Below, piece after piece: positions 53,344 through 64,000 of a stretch of 64,000 bases of DNA. The notes beneath the pieces are model-generated. The model ran no database searches. It saw nothing but the letters and a program-made list of their open reading frames with translations, and was not told the origin of the DNA. Origin of the DNA: Lanius collurio (taxonomy: Eukaryota; Chordata; Aves; Passeriformes; Laniidae); contig JACBWW010000047.1 in NCBI GenBank assembly GCA_020086605.1, positions 3,078,330 to 3,142,329 of the forward strand, in the 5' to 3' direction. Each line of letters opens with the position of its first letter. The stretch's first letter is position 1. A program made the position numbers and the translations under genes.

Positions 53344-53506
53344 TGGTGGGGTTTGGGTGTGGTTTATTTGGTTTTTGTTTGTGGTTTTTTGTTTGGTTTT
53401 TTGTGTGGTTTTTTTTTTCCTGTTTTTTTGGGGTATTTTTTGTTTTGGTGGGGGTTTTTTTGTTGTTGTTTGGTTTTTTGGGTTTTTTTGTTTGTTTGGT
53501 TTTTTT
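53344..53506 (+). repeat. Long G/T-only strand-asymmetric tract (about 163 bp)
   Basis: A 163-base stretch built almost entirely of G and T. The only exceptions are one A in TTTATTTG, one CC and one A in GGGTATTTT. G-runs of two to five are separated by T-runs of two to nine. The open frames it creates, rich in Phe, Trp, Gly and Val on one strand and Lys, Pro, Asn, Thr on the other, are compositional artefacts. Confidence 0.95.
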
Positions 53507-54918
53507 AATTTGAATAATATACCCTGTTCATCCAATATTTTTGCCAACCCCTTGTCCAAATCTGATCACTGTAGTTAATTCCTTGGTCACTTTTTACCTG
53601 CAGATACCCACACTGGTGCATATTTAGAATTGAGCCCTTAAACAACATTGTGCAGTATCAAAGGGTTCTTGAGGGTCCTTTCATTTTTGGAACACGTTGA
53701 GCCAAGTGGAATACTCGTAGTGCTGTAACTGTTCTTCAGCAAATATTTCAGTCATTCTACATGGCTGGAATGGATTTAAAATACAAAATTCCTGTACTTA
53801 GTGTTTTAGAATTTACATTTTAGTCAGTGCTTTTGACTGAAATGAACTTTCTGCTGAGAGTGCTGTGTTAGGGTGGTTCAAGATAAAGTGTCACTTGTTA
53901 TGCTATTTATGTCTGCAAAATACAAGTGGTTAGGAATTTCCTGGTGCATTTAATAATCCTCTGTGTGTCTGGGGGCCTGAGGTTAACCTAATGGAAACTT
54001 CTGCTATTAATACCTGTGTGGAGTGTTTTTAAGAACTCCAAGTGCATTCAGCTGCTTGCTGCAAACTTAAAGTAATAACTTGCATTATTTTAATTGGAGG
54101 TTCTGAAATGAGGAAGTACTAAATTAGCAGTGGCTGTTTCCTCAAATGAGAGAGAAAATGCCAGTGTGCTTACAGCAGGAGTAGGATCTCTTCAAAAGGG
54201 TAGCATAAAGAAAATCTTTCACCCTTTTTCTGTTTTAGTCTTGTTCTGTCTGCTCGAGATCATAAACTTCAATGCCATTTTCATCTGCTACAAAACACAG
54301 ATCTTTTTTGGGGTAGCAAAAGCAAAGGGGGAAACAAACCCAGCCCAAAAGGCTCAGTGATGAGAAGAATATTCTTTCAGGTTCGGTTATATGGCTGTGC
54401 CTTCAGAACTGAGCAGACTTTCTCAGAATCACTGGGAAGCTGTTTCATCCTCTGGCCTTTTTTCCAGGCTGTGTTCAGACAGGCACTGTCACCTTTGCTG
54501 TGATCCACTTAGGGCATGTCAGGGAAGAGATATTGTCATTAAGTACCACTTATCACTGAGACTCATTTTTATTGATGGTTTATAGTGCTACTTTGTGGTT
54601 CACCTGATTAAATCCTCTCACCCCCTCGACTATAGAGGATATTTAAGTAATTGGGGATAATTTCCTCACCTGTTTCTGAGTATCTTGGCTAATGGGAATG
54701 CAGTTGTTCATGTATGTCTGATGTTAGTGATTGTTTTAATGATTTAAAAACAGGATCCCTTCCTGCTTTTAATTTTGTATCTGTTCTTTGTCCTTCTGTG
54801 CAGTGAGAATGAAGAATGTACAGTATTTTAGGCTCTGTTATATCATTTTGAATGGCTTCAATGGTGGTGCTTCTCAGCAGCCAAAGTTCATTGGTTTGCA
54901 AAGTAATCAATGTGTGCA

Positions 54919-54943
54919 ATATATATATATATATATATATATA
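54919..54943 (+). repeat. (AT)12 microsatellite
   Basis: Twenty-five bases of perfect AT alternation. Expected to be polymorphic and able to form a cruciform. Confidence 0.97.
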
Positions 54944-55819
54944 ACTGTTGTTGCTTTATAACTGAGCCTCTCAAACACTGTTCTGTTTCAATAACTCTCT
55001 GCAGGGAGCAATTGTCACAGAGGGGTCTCATTTCCCAGCACAACTTAGAAATAAGTGAGGTGTTAGGCTGGAAAGCCTCCAGGCAAGGAGAGATTGTCAT
55101 TGTTGGCTGTGTTCATCTATTGTATGTACAAGGTTGCAGGCAGCTGCCTTGATCACTCCTCAGTCGTTTTGTTGTGATTTTGTTGTGCTTTTTTAGAGCC
55201 TGAATGGTCTTAGTGATTTGAGGTTTCCTTTACATTTAACGCAGAATGCTGAAGGAGTCAATAAAATAACTTCTAGATGGCAGAACTAGAAGAATTTTTT
55301 GTGAATTGCCACAGGACTTTGCACTTTTTATTGCATTACTTGCTTCATTTGCTCTTCTCCTTCATGCCTAACATCTGCTGGGTAGGAAAGAATGCAGAAC
55401 AGGAAACTTCTTCCAGTCCATCTTGTCTTTAAATATTTAATCTTTCTTCATTTGTAGTTTTACAGCAGCATGTTTGTGGAGAATTAGGAGGTAGGAAAGA
55501 CTGCTTTGCTTTAATGCAAAATATTTGATGCAACTCCAACCAGGATCTCTGAAACAGGACTGCTTTTCCTTTTGGAATTTGGAGAAGCTGTTCTGAGAGG
55601 CACAAGGTTCATTGTGGTAAAAAGGTGGTTGGGTTTTTTCTGTTCTGCATAAAGATCGAAGGTTTCTGCTGCATTAATTGAGGCATGGTGTTCAAAAAAA
55701 ATTAACTTAATCTAAATCTGCTCAGCACTGTCCTGAAGTGGCAAGGCTCATGCTTAAGTTATATTTAATTCCAAATTACTACTTTTTAAAAAAGAGTCAC
55801 AAGCCACTAAGTTGCTCTT

Positions 55820-56207
55820 NNNNNNNNNNNNNNNNNNNNNNNNNNNNNNNNNNNNNNNNNNNNNNNNNNNNNNNNNNNNNNNNNNNNNNNNNNNNNNNNN
55901 NNNNNNNNNNNNNNNNNNNNNNNNNNNNNNNNNNNNNNNNNNNNNNNNNNNNNNNNNNNNNNNNNNNNNNNNNNNNNNNNNNNNNNNNNNNNNNNNNNNN
56001 NNNNNNNNNNNNNNNNNNNNNNNNNNNNNNNNNNNNNNNNNNNNNNNNNNNNNNNNNNNNNNNNNNNNNNNNNNNNNNNNNNNNNNNNNNNNNNNNNNNN
56101 NNNNNNNNNNNNNNNNNNNNNNNNNNNNNNNNNNNNNNNNNNNNNNNNNNNNNNNNNNNNNNNNNNNNNNNNNNNNNNNNNNNNNNNNNNNNNNNNNNNN
56201 NNNNNNN
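55820..56207. other. Assembly gap, 388 N
   Basis: All bases are N. The length is not a round default value, so it may be an estimated scaffold gap. Flanks are unique AT-rich sequence with no tandem repeat or GC-rich run that would explain the break. Open frames that appear to span it have no meaning. Confidence 1.
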
Positions 56208-57850
56208 AGTGGAGAGGCTGAACTGTTCTCTGCACAAATGGGAGACTTTGCAGTGCTCTTGCTTCATTTGCTGATGAAAGTTTGAAGGCATTTACCTGTC
56301 AGGAAAGAAAGACTCATACCAAGGAGTTTTCTACCGAGCCAGGATTGTTGTCTTTGTAGTCCAAATACATTTATTTTTAATGCAGACTGCAGTATGTCTA
56401 GGGAGATGTACATCGCTCGCAGGAGAGATTTAAAAATAGGATTGTCAACTTTCTAATGTGTCCTTACTTTTGAGCTTTCAACATTTGACCTAAGTATGCT
56501 GTGAATCAAACAAAAATCAAATTATAGCAGCATACCTATTGTCTCCTGCCCTGATGTACTGCAAGGAAACAAAGTAAGGGAGAAATAAAATCTCTTTTTA
56601 TTGCAGGAAAGTCAGCACTTGAAGGACAGTGCTTCTAGTTGAATGCAAGGAGTGGAGATTGGAGGAATATTTCTGTAGACAAATTCAATATGTTGAGACA
56701 TTTAAGTGTAATGAAATTTGAGATAAAGTTCTGTGATTTTTATTGATGAAATACTTAGCTTGCTACAGGAATGCAGTATTACCATGGGATGTTTGCACTG
56801 CTATATAAAACATCTGAATGTTTGAAAGTATGATTTATAAGAAAAAGTGTTTTGTTTGACAGACTGGCTTTTTTTAATATGCAGTGAAAGCATATTACAA
56901 ATTAGGCTTTCAACTTCTTTATTAGTTACTGCACTGGAACTGTTTTGACAAAGTTATCAGGATTTTTATGAAAATTAGAGCTACTTGTCCAATTCCTTGT
57001 GCTTCAGAGTGACTATCAAAATATTCTGTGTGAACTGCAGAATTTGATGTCCCTAAGGGAAACTTGTAAGAGCATTTAATAGTGAACCAAGAGATTTCAT
57101 TGAATGCTTTGCAGTTCAGAAGCTGCTGGAAGACTTCATTTTGACCCTCATGGTGGTAATAGGTACAGCAAAATCTCCAGATGCTTTATTTTTTAAAGAT
57201 GATTGACAAACAGGGTTTTTAAAAGCTTTGGTTTCCAACCTGTGGATCTGGAGTAAGGGCAAAAAGTCTTAAATGACTTTGAAGAGCCATTTTAACTGAC
57301 TGGGGTTTAGATATAGCATTAATAGGGATGGATACTGGTTTAATTGTGTAAGTTCTTGTATTATTTGCTTCATTGTGAAGGTGCAAAAGAAAGAGGTTTC
57401 TATCATTAGGGTTTTTAACATGGAGGAGGGGGAAAATAGCAGCTCTAAGATTCAGCAGGCATTTAAAACCTTTCAGTTTGGTACTCGGCTGTGTTGAAAT
57501 ATGGGCTCTGACAGTGCTCAGGGTTACTGTGTGAAGTCTTTCTGCTAATTAACTGGTGTCTCCCAGTCGTGGAAGTTTCTAGGCTATAACTGATGATAAA
57601 TACCATTGTTCTGAGGCTAGATACATATCTAAGACTTACCAGTATGACCCCAAAATACTCTCATTTCACAAGCACTACAGAAAAAATTTTGACCAAATTT
57701 ACCTTATTGCATTGAAAATCAGCAGTAGGATATGAAACGAGTTGTGGCAGAAAGTGTTAAAAAAGGCAGCTGAGTTGAATTACAGACAGGCTTGGGAACC
57801 TGCCTGCAAATGGAAATACAAGGCAATCAGGTGAAACCTTTGCATGTTGA
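56208..57850. other. Unique sequence
   Basis: AT-rich with no exon, repeat or microsatellite recognised. Confidence 0.5.
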
Positions 57851-58018
57851 GGTGATGGCCCAGAGAGGCTGCAGAGTCCCCGTGGACTTGGGAGATGCTC
57901 AATATGTGAGTGAAAAGGCCCTGAGCATTCTGTTCTGGATGGCCCTGCTCTGAGCAGAGGCTTGGGCTGGCTGCTCTCCAGGGTCCCCTTTCAAGCTCAG
58001 TTAGGATTGTCATTCTGA
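57851..58018 (+). mobile_element. CR1 LINE fragment, diverged 3' end
   Basis: Sense copy: 'tggcccagagaggctgcaga' and 'gtccccgtggacttgggaga', then 'ggccctgagcattctgttct', 'ggccctgctctgagcagagg', 'cttgggctggctgctctcca', 'gggtcccctttcaagctcag' and 'attgtcattctgag'. The order matches the last 170 bases of an older CR1 subtype, with many substitutions. Confidence 0.85.
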
Positions 58019-58139
58019 GAACAGCAGATCCCCTCAAACTTGACCATAAAAAAGAAAAATTACTATTCACCAGTCCAGGAAACCACCTACAAGTTCTTTA
58101 TTCAAATTTGAAAGTGAGCTTGAGGCTGTGTTTGAAAGC

Positions 58140-58500
58140 TGCTTGAATCAGTTGAGGCCTTTGATAGTTTTCCATCAAAATACATTAATGCATCAGAGTA
58201 CATTAATATATTAATAAAGATGTTGTTAATTCTCGTAGCCTATAATTGATACTGACTGCAAGTCTAAAACACACTAATTTGACACTGTGTTTTTGCTGTG
58301 GAACATGCTCGTGTTTTAAATCCTCAAACCAAGCAGAAAACCTAATTAATACACAGAAAGTGTGCGAGCTTAACGAACTTGATAATCTTCCTGAGTTCTC
58401 ACAGTTAGGGTATAAATAAAACTAAGAAATCTTTCTGTGTCAGGAAATAGGATTCACTAAATACTTCCAGGGGAAGCGTTCACCCTGAAATACCCAAACT
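58140..58500. promoter_or_regulatory. Candidate conserved non-coding element with retained CpGs
   Basis: Homeodomain-type words are frequent (TACATTAATGCATC, ACATTAATATATTAATAAAG, TTGTTAATTC, TATAATTGAT, CCTAATTAATAC) and CpGs are retained (TTCTCGTAG, GCTCGTG, GTGCGAGC, TTAACGAAC, GAAGCGTTC). No open frame and no repeat family is recognised. Motif content suggests a developmental enhancer. Conservation is not tested. Confidence 0.3.
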
Positions 58501-59330
58501 GCAGTTCTCTGTGGAAAAGCTGAAAATGAGGGAACAAATTTTATTTTTTTGCATCATAACTACTGTACAGATGAAGTCATAAGGTATCTACAATAACAGC
58601 TTTATTTTAAGTTAAATAGAAGTTACCCTGCAAGTGGAATTTAATGAACAAATGTTTTATTAGGATTCAGTCTCTTATTCTTTCCCTTGGTTAGTATGAA
58701 AAAGGCAAACCTTTGGCAATCTCTGAGCTTGTTGCTATGATTTACTGTAGAGAAAAATGGATATTTAACTTAGGCAGGATGAGGGGGCATCTGGTGAGCT
58801 CTGCATTTTGGATACAAAGTACTATATGGAATATTCCTTCTCGCATCTAATGATGGGTTATTAGAATGAAAAAGAAGTTTGTCAGCTGACTGGCTACACC
58901 AGTGGAGTTCCCAGGGGATAGTTTTGCTTTGGATACAGAAAAATTAGGTATTCTGCAGTTCAGGCTTGAGTCCCACAGAATTAATCCCTCCTGACTAAAA
59001 CAGGTTTTGAGAAAGATTGCTCAGCTCTGGAGGCCTCACTGCCGAAGCAAGAACTCTTCTGTTCATGGCATTCTCAGCATGGATGAACAGATCATCTTTT
59101 ACAGCTCTTACTGAGCAAGGAAAATCAATTAAGAGGTTTAAATGGATCCAAAGAACTGCTTCACATTTCCATGAAGGCATGTTTTCTCTAACTGGGAATG
59201 AGGTATCCAGCCATTCGTTGGTGAATGGGAAATGCTCATTTCCTGTCAAGCTACCACAGTTTGAGAGGCATTTCCCTTGAATTATGTGCAATCATTATTA
59301 TTTTTAGCTTTGGGAGGATGAGGCGACTGA

Positions 59331-59351
59331 GATCAGCATTTTGTGCTGATC
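59331..59351. repeat. Perfect inverted repeat, 8-bp arms, 5-base loop
   Basis: GATCAGCA (59331-59338) is followed by TTTTG and then its exact reverse complement TGCTGATC (59344-59351). The stem does not extend further (A opposite A on the flanks). It is too short for a microRNA precursor. It could be a paired binding site, because TGCTGA is a MAF-type half site. Confidence 0.9.
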
Positions 59352-60339
59352 AGATTATCACATTATCCATAAATTCTGTGATAGATCCACTTCTACCTTC
59401 CAAAAAGTATTCCAGTTCTGTTTCAGCAGGCAAATCCACATGCTGATGTGTTGAATCTTAACTTCTCTCAACCAGGCTGGAGTCAGGTTTTCTTGGTGTT
59501 CTTGTGCATCAGGACTTCATATTTCATCTGAAGTGTGAGGCAAAGAGGTGAAAGCCAGCTGTGCAAAACTGCAGCCTCAGCCAGGAGCTGTTTGAGCTGT
59601 TGAATGTCTAATTCTGGGAGATCCAGGATTAAATAAGGCTCTCAAGGTGCATCAGTTCTGCTTGACCAGCCTGTGCAGGTCCATTATCTCACTGGTGTGC
59701 TCGATGAGAGTTTTTCTGGCTGCCTGCCTTGTGTTGATAAAATGTCTGGAGGATTTGTGGAATTTTGGAACAAGTCTCTGATCCCCACAAAATTAACGTG
59801 ATGCTGGTATCTAAACACTCAGAATTCACTCTTCTTTTACAATGAAAGGAACCATAAAAGGTTTGCAAGTGAATGCTAAATTTCTTGATTTGTTGCCTCT
59901 TTCTTCTATCAAAAAAAGGGGGGGGATTTGCAAGCTCAATAAAATTTGAGGAGTTTTCCATGGAAATACAATCTCATTAACTGTGTGTCATGTAATGCTT
60001 AAATATGGTCTAAAGAATTACTTGGGTATACACTTCCAAGAGTGAGCTCTCTGGTATTGCTCAGCAATTGCTGGAGGCTTGGCTTACAAAAGGAATTAAT
60101 TTCTTTATATTCAGTGATAGTAGATAAAATGAACTTGGATTTGGTGTCAGCTGTGTATTTTTTTATTTAGAAAATTTTCAGGAATGCTATGGAGTCACTT
60201 CCATGTCTATTAGTAAAGCTCTCTTAGGACATGATGTTGGTGAACCTTCACAATTCTATATTTGTCCTCCCATCTCCTAAATCTGATGGCTTCAACCAAA
60301 CATGCCAACAACATCCAGGCCTACCTTGCTAGAGAAAAA

Positions 60340-60392
60340 ATTTTATATTTGTACAGCTCTGTTCCCCAAAGAACTTAGCATGCTTTACAGCA
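60340..60392 (+). repeat. Possible ancient interspersed repeat remnant
   Basis: The words 'ttttatatttgtacagctct' and 'ccaaagaacttagcatgctt' with 'tacag' faintly resemble an old amniote repeat with a '...tatagcacctttcat..', 'ctcaaagcactttaca' layout that I recall from reptile and bird genomes. The match is weak and from memory. Confidence 0.15.
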
Positions 60393-63285
60393 CACCAGGT
60401 CTGCAGTTCTACTGCAGAATACACTCATTTACAAAAGATACACTGAACCTTGAAGTTCACAACCTCAAGCAAATTCCAGCTCTCTCCTTTGTGAAAAGAA
60501 GCTGCTTCAGAGCCCCACGTTTTCCCTTGGTGCTTTTCCCACAGCTGCTGTTATCTCGAGAGATTAATGTTGGAGAGAAGCCTGGGCTCCAGTCCTTGTT
60601 CTTTTTTGTAATTGGATGCTGAGTTCTGTGGAAGGGGTATCTGATCTCACTCCCTCTGAGTGCACATAGAGCACATTATTCAGCAAGGAGAGAGAGAGCA
60701 GTGGATCTCTGAATGTTTCATTTAGGGGTATCAGGCATTCAGGACTGCAGCCTTACCGTGGAATGGTAATCACATTCAAAAAGCTGTCTTATGGGGAGGA
60801 ACAGTAGAGGGAGAGGAATTGATCCCTATCAGCAGGGGCACCCACAGAGTTTGGGATGTCTCTGTTGCATCTGAGCAATTCATTTCCTCCAAAAAACAGG
60901 CGTTTGTCTTTTCAGTTTTAAGTCAAATTAATGTGTAAAACCTTTCACGCCTGTTCTTCGTTAGTCTTGCAGATTTCAGGTTTAATAATGAGAGATAGCC
61001 ATGATTGTTTTTGCAGTGCTGTTGTCTTGCTTTTATAATTTAATCCACATAACACTGTAAGCATTCATATCTCCTTCATTTGATTGATCTAGCGAAATAA
61101 GTCAGTCTCCTTTTGGGACTTTAGCTGTCCATTGCACAGTGCATTTTACCTTTTTTGTTCTTTTTGCCCCATTCAATGAGGGTTCCTCCTTCTCAGATTT
61201 AACTGGTATTTTATATACACTTTAAGAGATTTTAGTGCTATATAAGTGATACTTTCCCTTCTCATCTGATCCATTTTCAGGCTTTATTTTCACAGATGGT
61301 AAGAGGCAATTTAGTAGCTCTCTGCTGGTGGCAGAGGAAGGTCCTACTTGTCTCCCTCTGTTTACCTTGCACTGATCCTGTTTTTGTGGGGGTGTTCAAC
61401 AGACTAACCCAGGACAAGGGATAAACACTTAAGGAAATCTTTTTTAATTGTGAGGCTGACCAGTGCTTGGTTTCCCACAGAGATTGTGTGGTCTCCATCC
61501 TCAGGGCTTTTTCAAAAGCCTTCTGGAGATGGTCCTGGGCAGCTGGCCCTGCTTGAGGGGTTGGTGACTTCCAGTAGTTCCTGTCCAGCCTCCCGTGGCC
61601 TGTAATTCTGGGGCACATTTCCTCAGTCTTGTTTCTTTTAATGGGCCTCACTCTACTCTGAATGAGAGTTTAGAGTGCTGGGGCTCCAGCAAAGAAGGAA
61701 AAGATATTCTTACGGTGATCTTTTTCATTTATGAGATGAGTGACTTGTACAACCCAGTCTTCCCTCATGCAGTTCCTTTGAGACTTATTTGACTAGCAGG
61801 TGCTGGTTAAAGTTTTTTACCTAGTGTGGCAGTCAAACACATCCTGCAGTTATTTCATAAAATCTTCCCAGTGTGTGTTTAATTGTACTCACTTAGATAA
61901 GAGTCTGTGGGAATGGGGCTGAAAGCCTCTAATCCTGTGAAATGAAAACAGGATGGGGACCTTAGGGCTGTGTCTGCTCCTGACAGATCTGGTGGTCCAG
62001 GTGGCCCTTGGATTCCCACAAATCCAGCAGCTGGCATTCAGCCCTCAGGAGGTCTTTCCTGTGTAGTTCTGCTGCAAATGTGCATGGAAAAGCAGTATAG
62101 TGATCATTGTTGTTTTGTAAAATGCCTTTACTTGCAAAAGGCCTAAGGAATTGAATAATGTGAGTGGATTTGTTTTTTAACTTGGTGGTTTTTGCTTGAC
62201 AGGTTTTTATTTACACACTTTAGAAGTGTAAGTGGCCTGCTGTATTCTAAATTATTAGTATTATAAACAGACATGACTACAGGAGCATATATAGATTTAA
62301 GATATTGATGCCCAGTTTGTACTAATGTTGTGCCAGTATGAATTGCTTTCCATGCAGAAAAAATTAAATTATTATAACTTTTCCCTTTTTAAAAGTGGGA
62401 TGCTCATTTTGAAAATCAAATTACAACCATTTATCTGGGCCTCTGTGAAAGTGAAAAGGCAACACAATTGTTTTACTCAGCTTTTTCTTCTACATTTTCT
62501 AGTTCACACACAAACTCTCAATCATATCTATTGCATGTTTTTAATGAAGAGAACTGACTGATAATAAAGAAAAAAAGGTAGAGGTTGATTACTGGAGTGC
62601 AGTTCACAGAAGATGGCATTCCTGGTGAATTCAGCATCTCACTGCTTACAGTAGCAGAAAGTTGTAAGTGATGTATTTAGGTGGAGTTGGAATGCATCTG
62701 ATGCTCATACCTGGCCTGTTGTTCCAGGACAAACTTGGAGTCAAAGGCTGACCTTTTGCAGGACTTCACTGAATTCTCTGCAAGTGCAAAGTCCCAGGTT
62801 TGGTGCTGCAAGTTCCCTCCTGTAAAAGTGAATTTGAATATGCAGACATTCTCCTCTGGTCAGAGTGGAATACTCTGAATCTTGTTGCATGAGAAACATG
62901 AATAATAATCTTCAGCTTTCTAGAAAGTAGTTTCCAAATGAATCAAACCTGTGACTGTAAAAGCCATGTATTCAGCATGGATGTATGGAGAAGTGTGCCA
63001 GTAGATTGGACAGTATGGTTTTTATGGTTTTGGACCAGTGTGTTCGTGGCCTGAGCAGAACTGAGCTGAGTTTACTGGGTTTATGTGACTAGGTTGGAAT
63101 CTTGCACTCAGTTTGTGTTTATAGTTTTCATGATTCTGGTGTTGTTTTTCTTGGTTTCTTTTTTTAAAAAAATTATTTACCTGAAGGTAACTTCTTGTTG
63201 GCTGAATACATTTGTCTTGGGCAGAGCAGAGGGAACAAATGCACCTCTCTTTTTAAATCTATTCTGCTAAGTAGACAGTACAGTT

Positions 63286-63312
63286 AAAAACAACAACAAC
63301 AAAAAAAAAAAA
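63286..63312 (+). repeat. A/C-rich low-complexity tract
   Basis: AAAAACAACAACAAC followed by 12 A. A short simple repeat. Confidence 0.9.
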
Positions 63313-63699
63313 GATAAAATGAACCAAGGGAGGAACTCACAGAATTTATATTTTTGCCAAATACATTTGTCACAAGCATGAATAGACAGAAAGCTTTCTT
63401 CTCAAGACTGAAATGTAGTAGAAGAAAAACCCTCCCACTGGGCAGGATCTCCTGATGCACATGTTGGAGCCTGAGGTGCTCTTGAGCCCCCACAGCTCAC
63501 TGGTTCTGCAATCTGCCCTTCTTCTCTTTCTGCAGAACTGCAGTTTCAATTTTCAAATGCAATCATATATCACTATTATGGGATTAGTTTTACTTATTTT
63601 CTGGTTTGCTAAACTGCTCACCCCTCCCCTCCCTCCAGGTGCCTACTGGGACAGCTTAAAAAATGTGTACTCACTGAGGTCCTTGTAGATGAGGGGTGA

Positions 63700-63960
63700 G
63701 GGCTCTTGGAGCCGTGTATAATTGCAGAAATACTTGTATCACTCAGATTATGTTAATGCTAAAATGATTATGTGCACTTCAGCTGAATAGTTGTCTAATT
63801 CTTCCAGCTGTGCCTTGACAAATTACCATAGAAATAACCATTAATTATCTGATCTATAAAGGGAGAAATCATTTGATCTTTTTCCAATTATTACTGAGTA
63901 ATTAAATGATAAATTACTCACATGTAAACTAATCTGCATCTAACAAAACAGTACCTAAGA
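63700..63960. promoter_or_regulatory. Candidate conserved non-coding element
   Basis: A dense run of homeodomain-type words (TATAATTGC, TGTTAATGC, ATGATTATG, GTCTAATTC, CATTAATTATC, CCAATTATTAC, GTAATTAAATG, AAATTACTC) in non-repetitive sequence. It includes a strong inverted repeat at 63890-63920. There is no open frame of note. Motif content suggests an enhancer. Conservation is not tested. Confidence 0.3.
63890..63920. repeat. Nested inverted repeats
   Basis: TGAGTAATT (63895-63903) and its exact reverse complement AATTACTCA (63912-63920) are separated by eight bases. The left arm also takes part in a second palindrome, ATTACT-G-AGTAAT (63890-63902). Thus three copies of the AGTAAT/ATTACT word lie within 31 bases, which fits cooperative homeodomain or bZIP half-sites or a small cruciform. 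Confidence 0.9.
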
Positions 63961-64000
63961 TTGCAAGACTCTTGTAATTTGGTACTGGAGAAGTGAAGTA

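Larger units (their letters stand above)
52011..55819. other. Low-complexity-rich unique sequence up to the gap
   Basis: Contains G/T tracts at 52076-52120 and 53344-53506, a (TA)n(GA)n microsatellite at 53283-53307 and an (AT)n microsatellite at 54919-54943. No exon or further transposon was recognised. Confidence 0.5.
58019..64000. other. Unique sequence with candidate regulatory stretches
   Basis: No transposon was recognised with confidence and no exon was accepted. It contains two candidate conserved stretches (58140-58500 and 63700-63960), a hairpin-forming repeat at 59331-59351, eight G at 59918-59925 and an A/C tract at 63286-63312. A weak possible ancient repeat is noted at 60340-60392. 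Confidence 0.5.

Noticed and set aside
53169..53578. Phe/Trp/Gly-rich and Lys/Pro/Asn-rich open frames
   Set aside because: Pure artefact of the G/T-only tract at 53344-53506.
55738..56291. Open frames spanning the N block
   Set aside because: They consist almost entirely of unknown residues from the assembly gap.
1..64000. tRNA, rRNA, microRNA or CRISPR
   Set aside because: No tRNA A/B box pairs with cloverleaf, no rRNA sequence, no long hairpin of precursor size and no regularly spaced repeats with spacers were seen by eye. A covariance-model scan was not possible.

Overview
This window looks like nuclear DNA from a bird, probably a songbird. It is AT-rich and CpG-poor, has no bacterial-style gene packing, and all open reading frames are short. 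It is scattered with about 14 truncated copies of the avian LINE CR1. These are recognised by the 3' end that reads, on the opposite strand, as a 'tcacagaatggtttgggttgg aagggacc' signature, or in sense as 'ggtcccttccaaccca' followed by an ATTCTGTGATT-like tail. Some copies resemble what I recall of passerine CR1 subfamilies, but this was not checked by a search.

Almost the whole window reads as intron or intergenic DNA. The only place I would defend as protein coding is a 122-base candidate internal exon on the + strand at 16668-16789. It has an acceptor, a donor and exactly one open frame, and encodes about 40 residues that I could not assign to a family. If it is real, most of the window would be long introns of one + strand gene, which would be typical of a large vertebrate gene.

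Layout: 1-2255 unique sequence. 2256-2670 a probable solo endogenous-retrovirus LTR on the - strand with a CCAAT box, TATA box and poly(A) signal in order, followed by a CR1 scrap. 2.7-16.6 kb unique sequence with two CR1 fragments and an A/C-rich tract. 16.67-16.79 kb the candidate exon. 16.8-31.1 kb unique sequence with CR1 fragments and a short 20-bp tandem repeat at 26.3 kb. 31.15-31.75 kb the longest CR1 copy. 31.8-47.4 kb mostly unique sequence, including two candidate conserved regulatory stretches near 35.0 and 46.6-47.1 kb. 47.5-52.0 kb two further large CR1 copies. 52.0-55.8 kb simple and strand-asymmetric G/T tracts and an (AT)n microsatellite. 55820-56207 an assembly gap of 388 N. 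56.2-64.0 kb unique sequence with one CR1 copy, two further candidate regulatory stretches and two clear inverted repeats.

I see no RNA gene, CRISPR array, operon or complete gene, and no convincing evidence of a new biological system. The most checkable leads are the exon, the LTR, the candidate conserved non-coding elements and the inverted repeats at 59.3 and 63.9 kb.
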